From Pseudomonadota bacterium (GTDB lineage: Bacteria; Pseudomonadota; Gammaproteobacteria; Burkholderiales; Burkholderiaceae_C): DNA of 15,390 nt. Shown piece by piece: positions 6,124 to 13,481 of the stretch (its first letter is position 1; each line of letters opens with the position of its first letter). A model generated the notes under the pieces. The model saw only the letters and a program-made list of their open reading frames with translations. It searched no databases and was not told where the DNA came from. The stretch covers positions 1-15,390 of the forward strand of contig JAEWVY010000299.1 of assembly GCA_023396625.1 (NCBI GenBank), read 5' to 3'. Position numbers and translations under genes: made by a program.

Positions 6124-7261
6124 CGACACTGGGCGCCGGCGCCAGCAGCAAGGCATCGAGCACGGGCTGCGCGGACGTCCTCGCCAGGTCCACCAGCAGC
6201 ACATCGCGTCCATCGTCCAGCGAGCCCACCCAGTCCAGCGCGATCAGCGTGTCGATCACCGGTTCGAGCTGCAGGCTGTCGACCTGCAGCTGGCGCGCGA
6301 GATCGCCGATCGCCAGCCCCTTGGCCGGCGTGGCGCGGGCCGCGTCGAGCGCGGCGATCGCCTCGACCGCCAGCTGAAAACGCCAACCCGGCGTGCCGCC
6401 ACGGCGCCGCACGCCCGACAGCAGGCTCGGCAGGTACGCGGCCACGACCGCCCCCAGCAGCACCACGGCCCAGAGCATGTAGATCCACAGCATCAGAATC
6501 GGCACCGCCGCGAACGCGCCGTAGATGGTCGACATGCCTGGCATGGCACCCAGGTACCAGGCCAACGCCTTCTTTGCAAGCTCGAGGCCGACCCCCACCA
6601 ACAACCCGCCCGCGACCGCGTGGCTCCAGCGCACGGTGGTGTTCGGTACGTAGCGGTAGAGCGCCGCCACCGCCCAGACGCTGAGAACGAACTCGACGAA
6701 GCTCAACCCGAACTGCAGCACGCCGGGCAGCGCCACCACGAGACCACGGGAAGCCGACACCGCGTACGAGGTGATCGCGAGCACCCCCGCCAGGACGAGC
6801 GGTCCGAACGTCAGCACCGCCCAGTACATCAACACCCGTTGCGCCAGCGGCCGACGCCTTCTCACGCGCCAGATGCCGTTGAGCGTGCGGTCGATGGTCA
6901 GAATCAACGACAGCGCCGACACCAGCAGAAAGCCGAGACCCACCGCTCCCACCCGGCTGGCCTTGGCCGCAAACTGCGCCAGATACCCCATGACCTGCCG
7001 CGCGATCGCCGGAGGAAACAGGCTGTCCGACAGCCACTGCTGAAGCACGGCCTGCAGCTTGCCAAACGCCGGAAACGCGGAAAACACGGCCAGCAGCACC
7101 GTGAACAGGGGCATCAGCGAAATCAGCGTCGTGAAGGTGAGGCTGCTCGCCGTCATCCCGAGGCGGTCTTCGCGGAAACGCTCCCGCAGCGTGCGCGTGG
7201 TCTCCAGCCATGGAAAATCCCGGATCGACTGCGGGCTCGGACACCACCTGGGTAGATTCAT
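6068..7261 (-). CDS. yihY: YihY/virulence-factor BrkB family inner-membrane protein
   Basis: The 397-residue product has about six membrane segments in residues 35-285, for example LTFTTLISLMPLFTVLLAVF, VGLGFLLVSALSLILTI and IYMLWAVVLLGAVVAAYL. Family marks are the TASSLTFTTLISLMPL start, LNGIWRVRRRRP and the STIYGAFAAVPILMLWIY block. The family was once called RNase BN by mistake; its function is unsettled, and it is predicted to be a transporter-like membrane protein. A soluble tail (about 300-397) includes a winged-helix-like part (KGLAIGDLARQLQVDSLQLE). The final 17 or so residues (NFRKNAGFPASNGASML) are encoded by an interspersed repeat, so the native C-terminus was replaced or extended. 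ATG 7261 has only a weak ribosome site; the start is 21 bp from the divergent DUF2069 start. Confidence 0.9.
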   Translation of the reverse strand: MNLPRWCPSPQSIRDFPWLETTRTLRERFREDRLGMTASSLTFTTLISLMPLFTVLLAVFSAFPAFGKLQAVLQQWLSDSLFPPAIARQVMGYLAQFAAKASRVGAVGLGFLLVSALSLILTIDRTLNGIWRVRRRRPLAQRVLMYWAVLTFGPLVLAGVLAITSYAVSASRGLVVALPGVLQFGLSFVEFVLSVWAVAALYRYVPNTTVRWSHAVAGGLLVGVGLELAKKALAWYLGAMPGMSTIYGAFAAVPILMLWIYMLWAVVLLGAVVAAYLPSLLSGVRRRGGTPGWRFQLAVEAIAALDAARATPAKGLAIGDLARQLQVDSLQLEPVIDTLIALDWVGSLDDGRDVLLVDLARTSAQPVLDALLLAPAPSVENFRKNAGFPASNGASML

Positions 7262-7267
7262 GCCCGC

Positions 7268-7273
7268 TATGAT
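7268..7273 (+). promoter_or_regulatory. TATGAT box just upstream of the DUF2069 gene
   Basis: TATGAT ends 9 bases before ATG 7283, inside the 21-bp gap between two divergent start codons. As a -10 box it would leave a leader of only 0-3 bases. No ribosome site precedes the ATG. No good -35 is visible, so this is tentative. Confidence 0.3.
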
Positions 7274-7282
7274 GCCATTGCC

Positions 7283-7696
7283 ATGAATCTCCAGGACCAG
7301 ACTGTGCGCCTCACCCGCCCGCTCGCCGTGGCCAGCCTGCTCGCGCTGATCGCGCTGTCGCTGGCCTGGGAACTGTGGCTGGCGCCGCTGCGCCCCGGTG
7401 GGTCCTGGCTGGCGCTGAAGGCCCTGCCCTTATGCATCCCGCTGGCCGGCTTGCTGAGAAACCGTATGTACACCTATCGCTGGCTCAGCCTGGTGGTGTG
7501 GCTGTATTTTTCCGAAGGCGTGGTCCGCGCCTGGAGCGATGGCCCACCGAGCAACCGGCTGGCCTGGATCGAAATGCTGCTGTGCCTGACGCTGTTCGCC
7601 GCCTGCGCGATGCATGTGCGGCTGCGCCTCAAGCGCGCCCGAGGCCGCGGCGACGCCGCCGACACGCCCGCCCCCCGCCTCTCTTCCTCGTCATGA
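7283..7696 (+). CDS. DUF2069 small membrane protein
   Basis: The product is 137 residues with about four hydrophobic segments: LAVASLLALIALSLAWELWL (14-33), LALKALPLCIPLAGLL (43-58), YRWLSLVVWLYFSEGVV (65-81) and IEMLLCLTLFAACAMHVRL (95-113). They are followed by a basic, low-complexity tail. The KALPLCIPLAGLL-YTYRW pattern and the YFSEGVVRAWSD segment are typical of DUF2069, a predicted inner-membrane family of unknown function common in proteobacteria. Its TGA overlaps the ATG of the downstream FAD-linked dehydrogenase (ATGA), so the two are translationally coupled. It is divergent from the yihY-like gene. Confidence 0.85.
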   Translation: MNLQDQTVRLTRPLAVASLLALIALSLAWELWLAPLRPGGSWLALKALPLCIPLAGLLRNRMYTYRWLSLVVWLYFSEGVVRAWSDGPPSNRLAWIEMLLCLTLFAACAMHVRLRLKRARGRGDAADTPAPRLSSSS

Positions 7697-9117
7697 ATGC
7701 CCTGCTCGACGACCTGCGCCGCATCACCAGTGCCGCCCACGTGTTCACCGATGGCGACCTCAGCGCCTTCGAGCAGGATTGGCGACACCGCTCACGTGGC
7801 AAGGCGCTGGCGGTCGTTCGCCCGGGCAGCGTGGAGGAAGTTGCGGCCATCGTGCGCGCCTGCGCGCATCGCCAGGCGGCCACCGGCGTCAGCCTCGTCC
7901 CCCAGGGGGGCAACACCGGCCTGGCCGTCGGCTCGGTTCCCGATGACACGGGGCGGCAGATCGTGCTGAGCCTGACGCGACTGAACACGATCCGCGCCGT
8001 CGACTCCGCCAACCTGACGCTCACGGCCGAGGCCGGCTGCATCCTCCAGCATGTGCAGGAGGCGGCCGAGGAAGCGGGCCTTCTGTTTCCCCTGAGCCTA
8101 GCCGCCGAAGGCAGCTGCACGCTGGGGGGCAACCTGGCCACCAACGCGGGTGGGACCCAGGTGGTGCGCTACGGCAACGCGCGCGCGCTGTGCCTGGGCC
8201 TCGAAGTGGTCACGGCGCAAGGCGACATCTGGCACGGTCTGTCGGGCCTGCGCAAGGACAACACCGGCTACGACCTGCGCGACCTGTTCATCGGCAGCGA
8301 GGGCACGCTGGGTGTCATCACGGCGGCGACCCTCGCCCTGCACCCGCTGCCATCGGCCCGGCTGACCGCCTGGGTGACGGTGCCGTCGCTGGAGGCTGCC
8401 CTGGCGCTGCTGGCCCTGGCCCGACGGCACCTTGATGCCGGCCTGACGGGGTTCGAGGTCATGAATCAGTTCGCGCTCAGCCTGGTGGACCGACACTTCC
8501 CGCAGCTGGACGTGCCTTTGTACCGGACCGCGCCGTATTGCGTGCTGCTGGAAAACGCCGACCACGAATCCGAAGCGCATGCCTCCGCCGGCCTGGAACG
8601 CCTGCTCGGGGCGGCGCTGGCCGATGGCTGCGTCCTCGACGCCGTGGTCGCCTCCAGCCTGAACCAGGCACGCCGCCTGTGGCATCTGCGCGAAAGCATC
8701 CCGCTGGCCCAGGCGGCCGAGGGACTGAACATCAAGCACGACATCGCCGTGCCGATCTCGCGCGTTCCCGCCTTCGCGGCAGAGACCGACGCCCTGCTCC
8801 AGCGCGAGGTCCCCGGTGTCCGGCTGGTCACCTTCGGCCACCTGGGCGACGGCAACCTCCACTACAACGTCCAGGCCCCCGAGGGCACCGATGCCGCGGC
8901 CTTCCTGCGCCAGGAGGAAGCCCGCGTGAACACGCTCGTGTACGACGCGGTGGCCCGGTTCGACGGTTCCCTGTCGGCGGAGCATGGCATCGGCAGCCTC
9001 AAGGTCGACACGCTCGCGCGCTACAAGTCCCCCGTGGCGCTGGCCATGATGGGCGCCCTCAAGCGCGCGCTCGACCCGACGGGCCTGCTCAATCCCGGGC
9101 GCGTCATCCGCACCTGA
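7693..9117 (+). CDS. FAD-linked 2-hydroxyacid dehydrogenase (D-2-hydroxyglutarate/D-lactate dehydrogenase type)
   Basis: This 474-residue protein of the FAD-binding PCMH/vanillyl-alcohol-oxidase family is complete at both ends. The N-terminal FAD domain shows VRPGSVEEVAAIVRACA (42-58), PQGGNTGLAVGS (70-81), GGNLATNAGGTQVVRYGN (145-162) and GSEGTLGVIT (201-210). The C-terminal substrate domain shows FGHLGDGNLHYNV (381-393) with the metal-binding histidines and AEHGIG (429-434). These fit D2HGDH, D-lactate dehydrogenase (LDHD-like) and GlcD relatives, which oxidise D-2-hydroxyacids and pass electrons to a flavoprotein or quinone. D-2-hydroxyglutarate clearing, for example from SerA side activity, is a common role, but substrate choice is inference. 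The start overlaps the DUF2069 stop (ATGA). Confidence 0.88.
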   Translation: MNALLDDLRRITSAAHVFTDGDLSAFEQDWRHRSRGKALAVVRPGSVEEVAAIVRACAHRQAATGVSLVPQGGNTGLAVGSVPDDTGRQIVLSLTRLNTIRAVDSANLTLTAEAGCILQHVQEAAEEAGLLFPLSLAAEGSCTLGGNLATNAGGTQVVRYGNARALCLGLEVVTAQGDIWHGLSGLRKDNTGYDLRDLFIGSEGTLGVITAATLALHPLPSARLTAWVTVPSLEAALALLALARRHLDAGLTGFEVMNQFALSLVDRHFPQLDVPLYRTAPYCVLLENADHESEAHASAGLERLLGAALADGCVLDAVVASSLNQARRLWHLRESIPLAQAAEGLNIKHDIAVPISRVPAFAAETDALLQREVPGVRLVTFGHLGDGNLHYNVQAPEGTDAAAFLRQEEARVNTLVYDAVARFDGSLSAEHGIGSLKVDTLARYKSPVALAMMGALKRALDPTGLLNPGRVIRT

Positions 9118-9140
9118 GCCCGGCAAACCATCCCCCAGGC

Positions 9141-9179
9141 GGGCGAGCGGCCCACCGCCCTATACTTTCGGGCTCGCCC
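9141..9179 (+). promoter_or_regulatory. candidate thyA promoter inside an 8-bp inverted repeat
   Basis: TATACT at 9161-9166 is a good -10 box, placing the transcript start near 9173, about 22 bases before the thyA ATG. It lies in the loop of a perfect inverted repeat, GGGCGAGC (9141-9148) and GCTCGCCC (9172-9179). No clear -35 is visible. The palindrome could be an operator, or a hairpin ending the upstream transcript, though no T-run follows. Confidence 0.4.
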
Positions 9180-9194
9180 CAGAGGCCCACCCAG

Positions 9195-10028
9195 ATGCAC
9201 ACACGCCCCATTCGCTCTCAATACGAAGACCTCATGCGCCACGTGGCCAGCCATGGCGTGTCCAAGGCGGACCGCACCGGCACCGGCACCAAAAGTGTGT
9301 TCGGCCATCAGATGCGCTTTCATCTCGACGAGGGCTTTCCCCTGGTCACCACCAAGAAGGTGCACCTGAAGTCCATCATTCTCGAATTGCTGTGGTTCCT
9401 GCAAGGCGACAGCAACGTCAAGTGGCTGCAGGAGCGCGGCGTCACCATCTGGGACGAGTGGGCGCGCGAGGACGGTGACCTCGGGCCCGTCTACGGCGTG
9501 CAGTGGCGCAGCTGGCCCGCGCGGGATGGACGGCACATCGACCAGATCGCCGAGGTCATCGACACGCTGAAGACCAACCCGGACTCGCGTCGCATCATCG
9601 TCAGCGCCTGGAACGTGGCCGACCTGGAGAAGATGGCGCTCATGCCGTGCCACGCCTTCTTCCAGTTCTACGTGGCACCGCCCCCCGCGGCCGGCGGGCG
9701 CGGCCAGCTCAGCTGCCAGCTGTACCAGCGCAGCGCGGACATCTTCCTGGGCGTGCCCTTCAACATCGCCAGCTACGCGTTGCTGACGCACATGGTCGCG
9801 CAGCAGTGCGACCTGGACGTGGGCGACTTCATCTGGACGGGCGGTGACTGCCATCTCTACAGCAACCACGCGGAACAAGTGGCGCTGCAGCTCACGCGCC
9901 AGCCCTATCCCTACCCGACACTGCGGATCAAGCGCCGTCCGCCCACGATCTTCGACTACCTCTACGAAGACTTCGAGGTGCAGGACTATCAATGCCATCC
10001 CGCCATCAAGGCACCGGTGGCGGTCTAG
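9195..10028 (+). CDS. thyA: thymidylate synthase
   Basis: This 277-residue ThyA converts dUMP and methylene-tetrahydrofolate to dTMP and dihydrofolate. Hallmarks are DRTGTGT (26-32, phosphate-binding R27), WDEWA, LGPVYGVQWR (97-106), SRR (131-133), the catalytic cysteine C152 in LMPCHAFFQFYV, the QRSADIFLGVPFNIASYALL block (178-197) and GDCHLYSNH (217-225). It is a little longer than the 264-residue E. coli enzyme; a proline/glycine insert after the catalytic strand (APPPAAGGRG, 161-170) accounts for most of this. ATG 9195 has AGAGG 9 bases upstream. DHFR, which recycles its dihydrofolate product, is encoded two genes downstream. Confidence 0.97.
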   Translation: MHTRPIRSQYEDLMRHVASHGVSKADRTGTGTKSVFGHQMRFHLDEGFPLVTTKKVHLKSIILELLWFLQGDSNVKWLQERGVTIWDEWAREDGDLGPVYGVQWRSWPARDGRHIDQIAEVIDTLKTNPDSRRIIVSAWNVADLEKMALMPCHAFFQFYVAPPPAAGGRGQLSCQLYQRSADIFLGVPFNIASYALLTHMVAQQCDLDVGDFIWTGGDCHLYSNHAEQVALQLTRQPYPYPTLRIKRRPPTIFDYLYEDFEVQDYQCHPAIKAPVAV

Positions 10029-10070
10029 GGCCTTGTTTCCTGAGATGCGTTGCGGACAAGCCCTAGCGCC

Positions 10071-10997
10071 ATGATGAGCCGCCGCCAGCTCTGGGCCCTG
10101 GTCCTGCTGACGCTCATGTGGGGCGTGAACTGGCCCATGATGAAACTGTCGCTGCGCGAACTCACGCCGATGTATTTCCGTGCGTTGACGATGACGGCCG
10201 GCGCCTGCTGGCTGACGGTGTTCTTTCATGCGCGCGGGATCCGCATGCGGCCCCAGGGCGCCGAATGGCGTCAGATCGCGGTCCTGGCGCTGCCCAACAT
10301 GCTGGGGTGGCACGTGCTGTCCATCCTCGGCGTGAAGGAACTGGCCTCGGGCCGCGCCGCCATCATCGGCTTCACCATGCCGGTATGGACGGTGCTGATC
10401 GGCACGCTCTTCCTGGGCGAGCACCTTACGCGACGCGTGGCCTTCGCCGCGGCCGCGGTGGTCGCAGCCATCGTGCTGCTGCTGTCGCACGAATTCGGCG
10501 CGCTCGCAGGCCGGCCGCTGGGCGTGGCGTGGATGGGCAGTGCCGCCCTGCTGTGGGCCGTGGGCACGCTGATGATGCGTCGCCTCCGTCATACCCTGCC
10601 GGTGGAGGCGCTCACGGTCTGGATGATGGTGCTGACCGCGATCTGCCTCTGGCCCCTGGCCATGGCCCTGGAACCGGTGCCCCAATTTCATTTCAGTGGA
10701 CCGATGTGGCTCAGCCTGGCCTATGGCGCGCTCATCAACTACGGTTTCGCGCAAATCATCTGGTTCGGACTGGCACGCCACCTGCCGCCGGCGACCAGCG
10801 CCATGAGCCTGATGGCCATTCCGCTGATCGGCACCCTCAGCGCCACGCTGATCGTCGGCGAATGGCCCACCTGGCAGGACGGCGCGGCCATGCTGGCCGT
10901 GGCGGCCGCCATGGCCGCCGTGCTGCTGCCCCCCGGATTCCTGCGGCGCCATCCGGGCCGTCGCGCTTCAACCCATTCGCCCCGTCCCCGCCCATGA
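10071..10997 (+). CDS. EamA-family (drug/metabolite transporter) permease
   Basis: The 308-residue inner-membrane protein has about ten hydrophobic segments arranged as two EamA repeats. The first begins LWALVLLTLMWGVNWPMMKLSL and ends VLIGTLFLGEHLTRRVAFAA; the second runs from WMGSAALLWAVGTLMMRR to LIGTLSATLIVGEWPTWQD. The 'LFLGE' and 'LIVGE' turns are the usual end-of-repeat signature. The substrate is unknown; the family exports amino acids, nucleotides and other metabolites. I chose ATG 10071 (or ATG 10074, which follows directly); an upstream TTG at 10050 is possible, and ribosome sites are weak for all. The stop overlaps the folA start (ATGA), so expression is coupled to DHFR. Confidence 0.9.
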   Translation: MMSRRQLWALVLLTLMWGVNWPMMKLSLRELTPMYFRALTMTAGACWLTVFFHARGIRMRPQGAEWRQIAVLALPNMLGWHVLSILGVKELASGRAAIIGFTMPVWTVLIGTLFLGEHLTRRVAFAAAAVVAAIVLLLSHEFGALAGRPLGVAWMGSAALLWAVGTLMMRRLRHTLPVEALTVWMMVLTAICLWPLAMALEPVPQFHFSGPMWLSLAYGALINYGFAQIIWFGLARHLPPATSAMSLMAIPLIGTLSATLIVGEWPTWQDGAAMLAVAAAMAAVLLPPGFLRRHPGRRASTHSPRPRP

Positions 10998-11488
10998 AAC
11001 TCCATCTGATATTCGCACGGGCCGCCAATGGCGTCATCGGCGCGGGCGGAACGCTGCCATGGCATCTGCCAGAGGACCTGGCCCACTTCAAGCGCACCAC
11101 CCTGGGATGTCCCGTCATCATGGGTCGCAAGACCTGGGACTCGCTGCCGCCCCGGTTTCGGCCGTTGCCCGGGCGGCTCAATATCGTCGTCACGCGCCAA
11201 CCGCGGTGGCACGCCGAGGGCGCGCTGCGCGCCGCCTCGCTTGCCGAAGCCATGGCGTTGTGTCCCGCCGACGGCGACGTCTGGGTGATCGGCGGCGCGC
11301 AGCTCTATGCGCTGGCGCTGCCGCGCGCCAGCAGCGCCGTGGTCACCGAAATCGAGGCCGTCCATGCCGGCGATGCCTTCGCGCCCGAGTTCGGCCCGGG
11401 CTGGCATGAAACCGCGCGGGAGCGCCACCACAGCCCCGACGGCACGGCCTACAGCTTCGTCACCTACGTCAACGATCACCCTCATTGA
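10994..11488 (+). CDS. folA: dihydrofolate reductase
   Basis: The enzyme is 164 residues, close to the 159 of E. coli FolA. It reduces dihydrofolate with NADPH, completing the cycle with ThyA encoded just upstream. Diagnostic features are ANGVIGAGGTLPWHLPEDL (11-29), covering the Met20-type loop and catalytic acid D28, then PVIMGRKTWDSLP (40-52), NIVVTR (63-68) and the cofactor-binding VIGGAQLY (98-105). The start codon overlaps the EamA stop by four bases (ATGA), and there is no independent strong ribosome site, so translation is probably coupled. The DUF4337 gene follows after 15 bases. Confidence 0.96.
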   Translation: MKLHLIFARAANGVIGAGGTLPWHLPEDLAHFKRTTLGCPVIMGRKTWDSLPPRFRPLPGRLNIVVTRQPRWHAEGALRAASLAEAMALCPADGDVWVIGGAQLYALALPRASSAVVTEIEAVHAGDAFAPEFGPGWHETARERHHSPDGTAYSFVTYVNDHPH

Positions 11489-11503
11489 AACAGGACACCC
11501 CGC

Positions 11504-12118
11504 ATGTCAGGACATGGCTTTCACGTGCACGGACCGCACGACCACGAACTCGAACACGCCATTCACGGCGCCCACGAAACGCATGGCAGCCCTGCCGACG
11601 CCGGGACGGGCGAGAAACGGATGACCAACCAGATCGCGATGTTCACCGCCGTCATCGCGACGGTGGGCGCGATCTTCGGCTACATGGGCGGCGCCACCCA
11701 GGCCAACGCCGGCCTGTACAAGAACAACGCCGCGCTCAAGAAAACGGAAGCCTCGAACCAGTGGAACTACTACCAGGCCAAGAGCAGCAAGCAGAACCTG
11801 GCCGAACTCGCCCTGGAGCTCGCGCCCGATGGCCGCAAGGCTTTCTATCAGGACGAGATCAAGCGCTACAAGGGCGAGAAGGCCGAAATCAAAGCCGCCG
11901 CCGAAAAGCTCGAGGCCGAGGCCAGCGACTGGGACCACCAGTCGGACGCGCAGATGCACGAACACCACCGCTGGGCCCAGGCCACCACCGCGCTACAGGT
12001 TTCCATCGCCCTGGCCGCCATTGCGCTGCTGACCCGCAAGAAATGGCTGGAATGGGGCATGGTCGCCATGGGGGTGCTGGGCCTGGTCGGAGGCGGCCTG
12101 GCGTCACTTCATATTTGA
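11504..12118 (+). CDS. DUF4337 membrane protein with histidine-rich N-terminus
   Basis: The 204-residue protein fits DUF4337, a family of unknown function. The N-terminus is very histidine-rich, with nine His in residues 4-27 (HGFHVHGPHDHELEHAIHGA). One membrane segment follows (IAMFTAVIATVGAIFGYMGG, 44-63), then a charged, probably coiled-coil middle (about 80-150, with KSSKQNLAELALELAPDGRK and IKAAAEKLEAEASDW). Two more hydrophobic segments (ATTALQVSIALAAIALL; WGMVAMGVLGLVGGGLASL) end the protein. The histidines could bind a metal, but this is inference. AGGA in the 15-base gap after folA serves as ribosome site. The TGA stop lies at the left edge of a repeat copy. Confidence 0.8.
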   Translation: MSGHGFHVHGPHDHELEHAIHGAHETHGSPADAGTGEKRMTNQIAMFTAVIATVGAIFGYMGGATQANAGLYKNNAALKKTEASNQWNYYQAKSSKQNLAELALELAPDGRKAFYQDEIKRYKGEKAEIKAAAEKLEAEASDWDHQSDAQMHEHHRWAQATTALQVSIALAAIALLTRKKWLEWGMVAMGVLGLVGGGLASLHI

Positions 12119-12172
12119 TAGCAAACAAATGCCATTCGACGCTGGAAAAAGGCCAAAAACTCTTGAAATTCC
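12114..12172 (+). repeat. interspersed repeat, copy 2
   Basis: This is the partner of the copy at 6068-6123: 26 of 32 positions are identical in the core 12118-12149. It begins with TTTGATAGC, whose TGA is the stop codon of the DUF4337 gene, and ends near CTTGAAATTCCC. It fills most of the 93-bp gap before the UDP-glucose dehydrogenase gene. It has no coding capacity of its own and no terminal inverted repeats that I can see. Confidence 0.7.
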
Positions 12173-12197
12173 CAGTGCATTGGGCACCAACCGGGTC

Positions 12198-12204
12198 GAG
12201 GAGG
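12198..12204 (+). promoter_or_regulatory. ribosome binding site that sets the ugd TTG start
   Basis: GAGGAGG is an almost perfect Shine-Dalgarno sequence, 7 bases before TTG 12212. It supports the TTG as the start, because that codon begins the conserved N-terminus (MKIAVVGIGYVGL) exactly where the family begins. Confidence 0.85.
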
Positions 12205-12211
12205 CCGCCCG

Positions 12212-13381
12212 TTGAAAATCGCCGTCGTCGGCATCGGTTACGTCGGACTGTCCAATGCCGTGCTGCTGGCGCGGCACCACGAGGTGGTGGCGCTCGACAT
12301 CGATCCCGGCAAAGTGGACGCGCTCAATGCCAGGCACTCCCCGGTCGCGGACCAGGACATCAGCGACCACCTGCGGGACCCGTCCCTGAATCTGCGCGCG
12401 ACGACCCACCCGGCGCAGGCGTATGACGAGGCGGACTTCGTCATCATCTGCACCCCGACCGATTTCGACCCGCGGACCAACCGCTTCGACACACGGTCGG
12501 TCGAGGCGGTCATCCAGGACGTGACGGCCCTGAACCCGGGCGCCGTCATGGTGCTCAAGTCCACCGTTCCCATCGGTTTCAGCGAGAAGGCGGCGGAAAG
12601 GTTCGGCACACAGAACCTGATCTTCAGTCCGGAATTCCTGCGGGAAGGTCAGGCGCTGCACGACAACCTCCATCCCAGCCGCATCGTGATCGGGGAAGAT
12701 TCGCCGCGTGCCCGTGCCTTCGCCCGTTTGCTGCTGGACGCCGCCATCCGCAAGGATGCGCCCGTGCTCTACACCCACAGCGCCGAGGCCGAAGCCATCA
12801 AGCTGTTCTCCAACGCCTATCTGGCCATGCGCGTGGCCTATTTCAACGAACTCGACAGCTACGCCGACGCCCACGCCCTGGATGCGCGCCGGATCATCGA
12901 GGGCGTGGGCCTGGATCCCCGCATCGGCAGTCACTACAACAACCCCAGCTTTGGCTACGGCGGTGCCTGCCTGCCCAAGGACACCCGGCAGCTCCTCGCG
13001 GGCTATCAGGACGTGCCCCAAGCGCTCATGGGCGCCATCGTGAGCGCCAACCGCAGGCGCAAGGACTTCGTCGCCGACGACATCCTCGCGCGACATCCCC
13101 GCGGGGTGATCGGCATCCACCGGCTGATCATGAAGTCGGGCGCCGACAACTTTCGCGCCAGCAGCGTGCAAGGCATCATCAAACGGCTCGCGGCCCGGGG
13201 CGCCAAGGTGATCGTGTTCGAGCCGCTGCTCCGCGCGCCGGACTTCCACGGTCTGCCCGTGGTCAACGATCTGGCCCGTTTCAAGCAGCAGGCCGATGTC
13301 ATTGTGGCCAATCGCCTCTCACCGGACCTGGACGATGTGCAAAACAAGGTCTACACCCGCGACCTCTTCGGCCACGGGTGA
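12212..13381 (+). CDS. ugd: UDP-glucose 6-dehydrogenase
   Basis: The 389-residue enzyme is close to the 388 of E. coli Ugd. It oxidises UDP-glucose twice with NAD+ to UDP-glucuronate, a precursor for capsule, exopolysaccharide or lipid A sugars. The Rossmann motif GIGYVGLS (7-14) starts the protein. LKSTVPIGF (115-123), SPEFLREGQAL (139-149) and the catalytic cysteine C253 in NPSFGYGGACLPKDT are in place. The middle (KLFSNAYLAMRVAYFNELD, 197-215) is the dimer-core helix region. Translation starts at a TTG behind a strong GAGGAGG site. A sugar epimerase and a glycosyltransferase follow on the same strand, consistent with a polysaccharide role. Confidence 0.93.
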   Translation: MKIAVVGIGYVGLSNAVLLARHHEVVALDIDPGKVDALNARHSPVADQDISDHLRDPSLNLRATTHPAQAYDEADFVIICTPTDFDPRTNRFDTRSVEAVIQDVTALNPGAVMVLKSTVPIGFSEKAAERFGTQNLIFSPEFLREGQALHDNLHPSRIVIGEDSPRARAFARLLLDAAIRKDAPVLYTHSAEAEAIKLFSNAYLAMRVAYFNELDSYADAHALDARRIIEGVGLDPRIGSHYNNPSFGYGGACLPKDTRQLLAGYQDVPQALMGAIVSANRRRKDFVADDILARHPRGVIGIHRLIMKSGADNFRASSVQGIIKRLAARGAKVIVFEPLLRAPDFHGLPVVNDLARFKQQADVIVANRLSPDLDDVQNKVYTRDLFGHG

Positions 13382-13481
13382 ACCGGAACCGGACCCCGCC
13401 CCGCACCCGCCTCCCGAAGCGATACTTGCCCCGCCCTCTTTCGCCGTTCCAGCTGTTTCCATGAATTAAGGCTCCCAACCG

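Noticed and set aside
9021..10952. 643-codon open frame on the minus strand opposite thyA and the EamA gene
   Set aside because: The translation is rich in H, Q, R, G with no domain, and it overlaps two well-supported genes; it is a typical antisense shadow in high-GC DNA.
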